From a virus, in the IMG/VR virus record IMGVR_UViG_3300051212_000755, positions 1 through 32,323 of that record: 32,323 nucleotides of DNA; one strand, written 5' to 3'. The notes beneath the pieces were generated by a model. That model saw only the letters and a list, made by a program, of their open reading frames with translations. It did not search any database and was not told the origin of the DNA. A program made the translations under genes and the position numbers. Positions 5,816 through 11,414 of this stretch are shown here, piece by piece (the stretch's first letter is position 1; each line of letters opens with the position of its first letter).

Positions 5816-6180
5816 TAAACTTGTATGCTTTCCCAACCTGCAAGAGCACGCTTTGCCATTTGCTGGTAGAACGTAGCAGATTTTAGATCACCACGCTCAA
5901 TGTCAGCGCTAGCCCAACTTGTATAACGCTCTGCATCTCGTAACAGTTGACGCCGATTCAACTCGCGCCAAAAATCAGAACGTCCATCTGGCATAGGGCT
6001 AAGGTCAAACTCAGCGGGCAGGCTATGATACTCTGCACGCAAATCGTTATACATTCTAGTAACCCAACCTAAATCGTTCCAATCGCTAACCGTTCCAAAA
6101 TCTGGATCAAAACCGTACATTTCGTTATAAAGTTCAACCAGATTATCTTGCATGTTATAGAGCTTAGCTATAGTTTCCAT
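5815..6180 (-). CDS. protein of unknown function (121 aa)
   Basis: The start at 6180 is chosen because AAGGA lies upstream and it begins just after the stop of the HAD gene (TGATATG junction); a longer frame from 6234 would overlap that gene by 53 bases. The product is acidic and aromatic-rich, with helical stretches (METIAKLYNMQDNLVELYNE at the N-terminus). I see no membrane segment and no motif that I recognise. It is second in a two-gene leftward operon, translationally coupled to the phosphatase. No T-run terminator follows; instead a palindrome and a parS-like sequence lie at its 3' end. The function is unknown. Confidence 0.68.
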   Translation of the reverse strand: METIAKLYNMQDNLVELYNEMYGFDPDFGTVSDWNDLGWVTRMYNDLRAEYHSLPAEFDLSPMPDGRSDFWRELNRRQLLRDAERYTSWASADIERGDLKSATFYQQMAKRALAGWESIQV

Positions 6181-6181
6181 A

Positions 6182-6658
6182 TCAATGTCCTTGTTTGCTT
6201 GGAACGTAAACGCCCCGAATGTTAAAGTAATCACAAACTGCTTTAAGATATGCTACATTATCCTCATAAAATACAGCGTCATTAAAAGTATAACCTAGTG
6301 TGCTATACAATTTGAAAATCCGTTTTAGTCCTTCAATCTTGAGAGTAGCACCAGAACGGTTATCATTTTCATTACGGCTAACGATATGGTCAGGTGTACC
6401 TAGTTTGCTATAAATAAATGCACGATCAGCGTTCCGCAAAATACGGGCAGTAGCAATAACGACAATACAGTTGGGATCATCGAGATCGTTTTTATATTGT
6501 TCTGCCAATGGTAACAAACTATCATCAAGTGCCCGATACTCGTTAGCACGCCAGTAGTCGAGATCAATGCGCTCAATACCGTTATTAACAATGGTACGAT
6601 ACCTGTGCATACTGCAAACAATTGTGCCATCCATGTCATAGATCGCTATCCTTTTCAT
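6182..6658 (-). CDS. HAD-superfamily phosphatase (158 aa)
   Basis: Motif I is YDMDGTI (D8 and D10), motif II the Thr of VVIATAR (T70), a motif III candidate lysine lies at K107 (TLKIEGLK), and motif IV is the acidic pair in FYEDN (E132, D133). This is the full HAD set for aspartyl-phosphate chemistry. Length and layout, without a large cap, resemble phage deoxynucleotidase and polynucleotide 3'-phosphatase-type proteins; the substrate cannot be read from the sequence. AAGGA precedes the start. The mRNA has an unusually long, structured leader of roughly 115 bases. The next gene is coupled to it. Confidence 0.85.
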   Translation of the reverse strand: MKRIAIYDMDGTIVCSMHRYRTIVNNGIERIDLDYWRANEYRALDDSLLPLAEQYKNDLDDPNCIVVIATARILRNADRAFIYSKLGTPDHIVSRNENDNRSGATLKIEGLKRIFKLYSTLGYTFNDAVFYEDNVAYLKAVCDYFNIRGVYVPSKQGH

Positions 6659-6735
6659 AACCTGTATCCTTATAAAGTCTAGAATGTTGTAAGGTTTAAC
6701 TTGTCTGCCCTTGCCCTATCGGCCCTATCCGAGGG

Positions 6736-6758
6736 TAGGCGGGGTTACTGGCCGCCTA
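6736..6758 (-). other. leader stem-loop of the HAD operon
   Basis: A 7-bp GC-rich stem (TAGGCGG 6736-6742 with CCGCCTA 6752-6758) lies in the untranslated leader between the TATACT promoter (6783-6788) and the HAD start. Next to it is a near-direct repeat of CCCTATC (6714-6730). It may be an attenuator or stability element; no T-run follows. Confidence 0.35.
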
Positions 6759-6782
6759 GAGTCATGCCCTACAACAGAAACA

Positions 6783-6814
6783 AGTATACCTGAATTTTTG
6801 AGGTCAAATGTCGC
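6783..6814 (-). promoter_or_regulatory. leftward promoter of the HAD operon
   Basis: Minus-strand TATACT (6788-6783) has GCGACA (6814-6809) 20 bases upstream, the same spacing as at 4015-4046. The inverted repeat TGTCGC/GCGACA (6809-6824) and the following TTGCCTACCAT are shared with that promoter, as is the CTGTTG downstream of the -10. Confidence 0.55.
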
Positions 6815-6864
6815 CCAAGCGACAATTGCCTACCATCCATACCCTACAGCCTGCCACACATCAG

Positions 6865-6947
6865 ACGACCAGTGGTCGATCCTACCCGACGAACGGTAGC
6901 CGCGGGGGCTTGACACGCTGCCAAATTATATGCTATAATTTGGCGCC
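6865..6947 (+). promoter_or_regulatory. promoter module P6, rightward
   Basis: A degenerate first site ACGACCAGTGG (6865-6875) and an exact CCGACGAACGG (6886-6896) are 21 bp apart. After 13 bp come TTGACA (6910-6915), an 18-bp spacer and TATAAT (6934-6939). The inverted repeat CCAAATTATA/TATAATTTGG (6921-6943) is perfect, and GGCGCC is at 6942-6947. A CGCTATA/TATAGCG stem (6950-6968) and a T-rich stretch follow. Confidence 0.8.
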
Positions 6948-6990
6948 TGCGCTATAAAAAATATAGCGGTATATTTTTTGTGTGCGCTAC

Positions 6991-7006
6991 TGTTTCACGT
7001 GAAACA
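6991..7006. promoter_or_regulatory. canonical parS ParB-binding site 2 (16 of 16)
   Basis: TGTTTCACGTGAAACA is an exact copy of the classical bacterial parS sequence. It is the centre of a perfect 28-bp palindrome (6985-7012) with no loop and no T-run, which argues for a DNA-binding site over a terminator. It lies downstream of P6 and before the 3' end of the leftward gene at 7069. Confidence 0.65.
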
Positions 7007-7068
7007 GTAGCGTGCAAGGAATGTTATCATAAACATAACGTACAGCCACAGGGCCAGGGTAAGTGTTC

Positions 7069-7281
7069 TCATTCCTGCATCGATCCAGTAAGTGTATTGT
7101 AATGCTTATTATAGCTAGGCCCAGTGAGTTTGCGACCCAGGATTCTATTTTTTATAAGCCACATGAAACCTTTGTAATCAGTGGGCACAATAAAAAACTG
7201 TAGCGGTTCCTCAACGGCAACTTCAGCACGACGAGTAAACGCTATAACTTTTGAATCAGTGGCAAGTGCTACATTTTTCAT
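7069..7281 (-). CDS. small protein of unknown function (70 aa)
   Basis: A short basic protein (starts MKNVALATDSKVIAF) with a central aromatic and hydrophobic stretch (PLQFFIVPTDYKGFMWLIK), which is more like a folded core than a membrane helix. No motif is recognised. There is no clear SD; instead a 9-bp stem with a GCAA tetraloop (on the minus strand) lies about 10 bases upstream of the start, between this gene and the preceding HTH gene, and may control its translation. It is the second gene of the leftward operon beginning at 7640. The function is unknown. Confidence 0.6.
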   Translation of the reverse strand: MKNVALATDSKVIAFTRRAEVAVEEPLQFFIVPTDYKGFMWLIKNRILGRKLTGPSYNKHYNTLTGSMQE

Positions 7282-7289
7282 AATGTTTA

Positions 7290-7311
7290 TATAGGGGCTT
7301 GCGCCCCTATA
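7290..7311 (-). other. intercistronic stem-loop with GNRA tetraloop
   Basis: The arms TATAGGGGC (7290-7298) and GCCCCTATA (7303-7311) pair perfectly. Read leftward the loop is GCAA, a stable GNRA tetraloop. It sits between the HTH stop codon (7314) and the start of the 7069-7281 gene. No T-run is present, so a processing or translation-control role is more likely than termination. Confidence 0.5.
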
Positions 7312-7313
7312 CC

Positions 7314-7640
7314 CTAGTTGGCAGAGTTACGGATAAAATCCGAGATTGCACGCAGTGCGCTCTTGTTAGCCTTAGTGAGAGAATCTATATCATTCTCGCT
7401 GAGCCTGAGAGCCGCACCGATGAAATCAGCGTGAACATCCTTTTTAATGGGAGTCTCACCGCTTTTAGTTCTATATTCTTTAGCGATATAAACTTTTTCA
7501 CGGCTGAGCTTCGCTACAATTGAGCGAACAGTCTTGCCAACTTTCTCGGCAATTTGCTCAACGCTAACACCGGCCTGATAGTCGGCCACAATCTGAGCAG
7601 TTTGCTCAGGGCTATAGTTGGGTGCTTTGGCAGTTGCCAT
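7314..7640 (-). CDS. HTH DNA-binding protein, paralogue C (108 aa)
   Basis: Nearly the same protein as paralogue B at 3632-3958: the HTH core VEQIA..VGKTVRSIVAKLS, the EKVYIAKEY segment, K.GE.PIKKDV and the ENDIDSLTKANKSALRAI tail are all conserved. It begins at 7640 with CTGGAG upstream. Its promoter (TTGCTA, 17 bp, TATACT) is divergent from the late promoter P7 only about 50 bp away, the typical place for a repressor or activator of the late genes. That role is inferred from position and fold. Confidence 0.82.
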   Translation of the reverse strand: MATAKAPNYSPEQTAQIVADYQAGVSVEQIAEKVGKTVRSIVAKLSREKVYIAKEYRTKSGETPIKKDVHADFIGAALRLSENDIDSLTKANKSALRAISDFIRNSAN

Positions 7641-7671
7641 TTGCTAACTCCAGTGGGTTGAAAGAAACTCT

Positions 7672-7700
7672 AGTATAGGCCAGTCGAGTAGCAGTAGCAA
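7672..7700 (-). promoter_or_regulatory. leftward promoter of the HTH-C operon
   Basis: Minus-strand TTGCTA (7700-7695), 17-bp spacer, TATACT (7677-7672), about 30 bases ahead of the start codon. It is the best of the four leftward promoters. Confidence 0.6.
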
Positions 7701-7714
7701 CTACCATTCGTCAG

Positions 7715-7757
7715 CCGACAGACGGTCTTGACACGGGACGGGTTGGTATGGTACAAT
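7715..7757 (+). promoter_or_regulatory. late promoter P7 for packaging/head/tail genes
   Basis: TTGACA (7728-7733), 18-bp spacer, TACAAT (7752-7757). Only one direct 11-bp site is present (CCGACAGACGG 7715-7725), and it abuts the -35 at two bases, ten bases closer than in other modules; a reversed, degenerate copy (CCATTCGTCAG 7704-7714) lies next to it. There is no inverted repeat on the -10 and no GGCGCC. The changed geometry suggests different regulation of the one module that drives genes. Confidence 0.75.
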
Positions 7758-7909
7758 AGGGGCGGTTATCGGACTGTTATAAGAAATTGTTCTGGGGGCC
7801 CCTGCTCACGGCCTATTTCAGAAATTTTTTCAAAACAGCTAAGGTGCCAAAATCTCAACTTGCCCAACAACTACCACCCATGATATACTCCAATAAACTG
7901 GAGAAATCG

Positions 7910-8380
7910 ATGTCAACACACCTACCAGCCGAAACCGTACAAATCTCACCAGAAGCACTGGAAGTAGCCAACTGCTATCTTCAGCTTAATGATGCCAAAC
8001 AGGTAGCCCACGAGCTGCAACTGGAACCAAACCAAGTAACACAAATCCTAGGTCGCCGTGAAGTCAAGCAGTATATAGACAGTGTATTCTTTGACATGGG
8101 GTACAATAACCGATTTTTAATGCGAAGTGCAATGGACGCACTAATCAAGCAGAAGTTTCAGGAGCTGGAAGAAGCTGGCGTTGGCAGCTCAAAAGATATT
8201 GCAGACCTTCTACAAATGAGCCATAAAATGTCAATGGATCTCTTAGACAAGCAACTGCAGTTAGAGAAACTACGTCAAGGCACACCAGGACCACAAAAGC
8301 AGGTTAATGTTCAAATCAACGACGACGGCAGCAAGTATAGTCAGCTTATACACAAACTGGTGTCAGGCGACGGCATATGA
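7910..8380 (+). CDS. terS: terminase small subunit (156 aa)
   Basis: It lies directly ahead of the large terminase gene in the late operon. The N-terminal region (residues about 15-55) looks like a DNA-binding HTH (LEVANCYLQLNDAKQVAHEL and NQVTQILGRREV), followed by long amphipathic helices rich in Gln, Leu and Lys that would form the oligomer ring. The start at 7910 is chosen for GGAG seven bases upstream; the frame is open from 7787 but those residues look unlike a terS N-terminus. It would recognise viral DNA and load the motor. The identification is by position and architecture. Confidence 0.75.
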   Translation: MSTHLPAETVQISPEALEVANCYLQLNDAKQVAHELQLEPNQVTQILGRREVKQYIDSVFFDMGYNNRFLMRSAMDALIKQKFQELEEAGVGSSKDIADLLQMSHKMSMDLLDKQLQLEKLRQGTPGPQKQVNVQINDDGSKYSQLIHKLVSGDGI

Positions 8381-8475
8381 GCGCCCTATGGTTCACCCTA
8401 AACTGTATCGGCCTTAGCATACTCTTAACAATAGCACTAGCGGAACTCATCCATGCTCGTAGTAAGCAGAAATAA
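8377..8475 (+). CDS. 32-aa single-span membrane micro-ORF between terminase genes
   Basis: An ATG overlaps the terS stop as ATGA (8377-8380), and the frame runs 32 codons to TAA at 8473-8475, ending inside the start of the large terminase gene (8453). The product begins MSALWFTLNCIGLSILLT and ends in a basic tail (HARSKQK): a short lumenal end, one hydrophobic helix and a positive inside anchor. It exactly fills the gap between two genes that would otherwise not be coupled. It could be a translational coupling leader or a real small membrane protein, for example holin-like. There is no independent SD beyond coupling. Confidence 0.5.
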   Translation: MSALWFTLNCIGLSILLTIALAELIHARSKQK

Positions 8476-9742
8476 CGTAGAAACAGAGTACATTAAGGAG
8501 TTTGATCCCACCCAACGTTTTATCAAACTACCTATCGACAACTATCTCCGACTACTAAACCTCTACGATACTATCAACAGGCCCCAAATCGCACTAATCA
8601 ATGCAGTCAATGACCCACAGTACAGGTTCATTTGCGCTGCACTTGCCCGTCGATTGGGCAAAACATACATAGCCAATGTTATAGGTCAACTGGTTACACT
8701 AGTACCCAACTGCAATGTACTTATCATTAGCCCCAACTACAACCTCTCAGCAATTTCATTCGAGCTGCAGCGTAGACTGATCAAACACTTTGACCTAGAG
8801 GTAACCCGTGACAACCTTAAAGACAAGATTATCGAGTTATCCAACGGCAGCACAATACGCATGGGTTCAATCAGTACGGTCGATAGTACCGTGGGTCGCA
8901 GTTATGACCTTATCATATTTGATGAAGCTGCTCTCAGCGATCATGGAGAAGATGCGTTTAACATTGCACTGCGCCCTACGCTAGATAAACCTAGTGCAAA
9001 AGCCATTTTTATTAGCACACCACGTGGTAAAAACAACTGGTTTAGTAAGTTTTGGAGTCGTGGATTCGATCCAAACTTTCCAGAATGGGTTTCACTACAA
9101 GCAGATTATTCGGAGAATAGCCGCATGGCACAGTCGGATGTTGATGAAGCACGCAGATCTATGAGTAAAGCGGAGTTTGAGCAGGAATATATGGCAAGTT
9201 TTACTAGTTACCTAGGTCAGATCTATGAAGGATTCAAGCCTGAGTATATCTTAGAAGAGTTACCAGACCTACGCGGCGAAACAATTGCTGGCCTAGACCC
9301 TGGCTACAAGGATGAAACAGCTTGGGTAACCATTACCTACGACTACAACACTGATTGTTTCTATGCCGTACAGGATTATTGCGAGAGTGAAAGGACTACA
9401 CGTGAGCATGCAGAGCATTTTAGTCGATTTATTGATCAATATGGTATAGAAACTGTATTTATTGATAGTGCAGCTGCACAATTTGCCGCTGATCTAGCCT
9501 ATAACTACGATATTGCTACCACACGCGCTAAAAAAGATGTACTACCAGGCATTGCATATGTGCAAACACTAGTGCAGCAAGGTAGATTTAAGGTACATCG
9601 CGACTGTAACCATGTGTTAGCCATGCTAGATCAATATCAGTGGGACGATCGCGAGGGCCTAGCACGTGAACGCCCCAAGCATAATCGTTATAGTCACATG
9701 GCTGATGCTGTTCGTTATGCACTTTATAGTTATGTGGTATAG
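8453..9742 (+). CDS. terL: terminase large subunit, ATPase-nuclease packaging motor (429 aa)
   Basis: Residues 61-71 carry the Walker A-type loop (CAALARRLGKT), residues 153-160 Walker B (LIIFDEAA) and ISTPRGKNNWF the coupling motif. The C-terminal nuclease has the acidic residues D282 (AGLDPGYKDE), D338 (VFIDSAA) and D418 (HMADAVRYAL) of the RNase H-like fold. It would pump DNA into proheads and cut it into genome units. The length is typical. GGAA lies upstream of the start, which overlaps the micro-ORF. The C-terminus is followed at once by a promoter and the HNH gene. The identification is very secure. Confidence 0.96.
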   Translation: MLVVSRNNVETEYIKEFDPTQRFIKLPIDNYLRLLNLYDTINRPQIALINAVNDPQYRFICAALARRLGKTYIANVIGQLVTLVPNCNVLIISPNYNLSAISFELQRRLIKHFDLEVTRDNLKDKIIELSNGSTIRMGSISTVDSTVGRSYDLIIFDEAALSDHGEDAFNIALRPTLDKPSAKAIFISTPRGKNNWFSKFWSRGFDPNFPEWVSLQADYSENSRMAQSDVDEARRSMSKAEFEQEYMASFTSYLGQIYEGFKPEYILEELPDLRGETIAGLDPGYKDETAWVTITYDYNTDCFYAVQDYCESERTTREHAEHFSRFIDQYGIETVFIDSAAAQFAADLAYNYDIATTRAKKDVLPGIAYVQTLVQQGRFKVHRDCNHVLAMLDQYQWDDREGLARERPKHNRYSHMADAVRYALYSYVV

Positions 9743-9758
9743 CTGGTAAAATTTTGGG

Positions 9759-9788
9759 TTGCACTGGTGCTACCCTTTAGTATATAAT
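9759..9788 (+). promoter_or_regulatory. internal promoter of the HNH/portal genes
   Basis: TTGCAC (9759-9764), 18-bp spacer, TATAAT (9783-9788). The expected start near 9795 is about six bases before the HNH start codon at 9801, so the mRNA would be almost leaderless. Confidence 0.6.
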
Positions 9789-9800
9789 TACACAATTAAC

Positions 9801-10220
9801 ATGGCAAAAAATACAAACAACCGTATTGCTGTTAAATGGGTTAGGGACAAAGCCAAGGCTGCCTACCAAAAACAATCTAGTTGCTACATCTGCGGTGCTA
9901 CCAATGACCTAGAGCTGCATCACCTACACAGTATAACTAACCTGTTATATAGTTGGGCAGATCAACATGGTTATGATATTAGCAGTGACGAGGGAATCTT
10001 AGCTGTTCGTGATGATTTTATCACTGAGCACTATCATGAGTTATATGAACTGGTTTACACACTCTGTAATCGCCATCATGTAATGCTGCATAGTGTTTAT
10101 GGTAAAATACCCACGGTTAGCTCAGTACCTAAACAGCGTACTTGGATTGAAACGCAGAAGTCTAAGGCTTCTGGGTTAGTGGTAGAGAAGACTGGCGGAT
10201 TCTTTAGCCGTTTTACCTAG
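9801..10220 (+). CDS. HNH endonuclease associated with packaging (139 aa)
   Basis: A Cys pair CYICG (C28, C31) and a second ligand region LCNRHH frame the HNH core LELHHLHS (H40, H41), with a further His in VMLHSVYGK. Small HNH proteins beside the terminase and portal are known in HK97-type phages, where they help the motor cut cos DNA. The start at 9801 is chosen because the longer frame from 9759 lies over the -35 box and adds sequence unlike the family. No SD is visible, in keeping with a near-leaderless transcript. A homing endonuclease is less likely, since no gene is interrupted here. Confidence 0.82.
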   Translation: MAKNTNNRIAVKWVRDKAKAAYQKQSSCYICGATNDLELHHLHSITNLLYSWADQHGYDISSDEGILAVRDDFITEHYHELYELVYTLCNRHHVMLHSVYGKIPTVSSVPKQRTWIETQKSKASGLVVEKTGGFFSRFT

Positions 10221-10228
10221 GAGTGGGT

Positions 10229-11404
10229 ATGAGCAGAATGGAAAGATTACGTGAGTGGGTGGTTGAAAAACTAAATCCTGCTCAACAACGCATTAGTGAG
10301 TCGGAAGGTAGTAGTGTAGGCAGTACACAGCCTATAAGCTATAGATACTACTTTCGTGATATAGACTGTGTAAACACTAGTGTTAACAAGGTAGTTGCCG
10401 CTTGCGCTAGCCTTGATTACGATATAAAAGACAAGCAACATGAAGGTGTAGTAGTTGGACTACGTCAAAAGAGCTTAAATACTCTACTTAACTTTAGACC
10501 AAATCCCTATCAGAGTGCACAGGAGTTTCGCCGCAGTTTATTCACAGATTTCCTCCTAGATGGTAATGCCTTTGTGCATTTTGATGGTACGTTTATGTAT
10601 CACCTGCCAGCAGAAAATGTGGAGATCTTAACTGATAGCAAAACGTTTATTAGTGGCTATAAGTATAATGGCGAAATCTTATTTCGTGAAAATGAAGTTT
10701 TTTACTTTCGTGATGTTAATAGTGAGAGTATTTATCGCGGGCAGAGCAGACTATCGGCTGCGCGTCAAAGTATAGATACACTGTGGAACATGCACGAGTT
10801 TCAGCAAAACTTCTTTAAAAATGGTGCTATCTTTGGCATGGCACTAACCACAGAAAATACACTGTCACAAGCCGCTAAAGAAAAAACTTATCAGTACTGG
10901 GCACAGCGATATAATCCACGTAGTGGTGGTCGGCGTCCAATTATCCTAGATAGCGGACTAAAGCCTGTTAAACTGCAGGACAATGACTTTCAAGACCTAG
11001 ACTTTGACAAAGCTATTGCACGTCACAGCGAGCGCGTAATGACAACTGTAGGTGTACCGCCTATATTATTGCAGGGTGGTAACAATGCTAACATTGCCCC
11101 TAATCTTAAACTATTTTACCTGGAAACTGTACTGCCAATCGTTAGGTTATATGTTTCCGCAGTGGAAAGATATTTTGGATATGACGTGGCAGAAGTAACC
11201 AATAATGTCAGTGCACTACAGCCCGAATTAAAAGACGTAGCAGCTTATCATAGCACACTAGTTAACGGCGGCGTTATAACTCCTAACGAAGCCCGTATAG
11301 AATTAAGGTATCCAACCATAGCTGGAAATGATACCCTAAGAATACCTGCTAACATTGCAGGTTCAGCAGCCAATCCATCAGAGGGTGGTAGGCCTAGCAA
11401 CTAA
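10229..11404 (+). CDS. portal protein, HK97 type (391 aa)
   Basis: It sits between terminase/HNH and protease/capsid. The sequence has the typical features of HK97-family portals: NPYQSAQEFRRSLFTDFLLDGNAF near residues 90-120, the VFYFRDV and GQSRLSAARQSI segments, the GLKPVKLQ stretch and a C-terminal GVPPILLQGG motif with the long stem helix after it. Twelve copies form the ring at the capsid vertex through which DNA passes. The start at 10229 has TAGGAG five bases upstream; a GTG two codons earlier is possible. The protein tail is rich in Gly/Pro/Ser, as is usual. Confidence 0.93.
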   Translation: MSRMERLREWVVEKLNPAQQRISESEGSSVGSTQPISYRYYFRDIDCVNTSVNKVVAACASLDYDIKDKQHEGVVVGLRQKSLNTLLNFRPNPYQSAQEFRRSLFTDFLLDGNAFVHFDGTFMYHLPAENVEILTDSKTFISGYKYNGEILFRENEVFYFRDVNSESIYRGQSRLSAARQSIDTLWNMHEFQQNFFKNGAIFGMALTTENTLSQAAKEKTYQYWAQRYNPRSGGRRPIILDSGLKPVKLQDNDFQDLDFDKAIARHSERVMTTVGVPPILLQGGNNANIAPNLKLFYLETVLPIVRLYVSAVERYFGYDVAEVTNNVSALQPELKDVAAYHSTLVNGGVITPNEARIELRYPTIAGNDTLRIPANIAGSAANPSEGGRPSN

Positions 11405-11414
11405 GAGGAGTAAG

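Noticed and set aside
6985-7012. Terminator for the gene at 7069
   Set aside because: The palindrome has no loop and no T-run on either strand, and its core is an exact parS sequence.
2956-7757. CRISPR array or iteron origin made of the CCGAC repeats
   Set aside because: The repeats are pairs tied to promoters and hundreds of bases apart, not a regular array; no cas gene or replication initiator is near.
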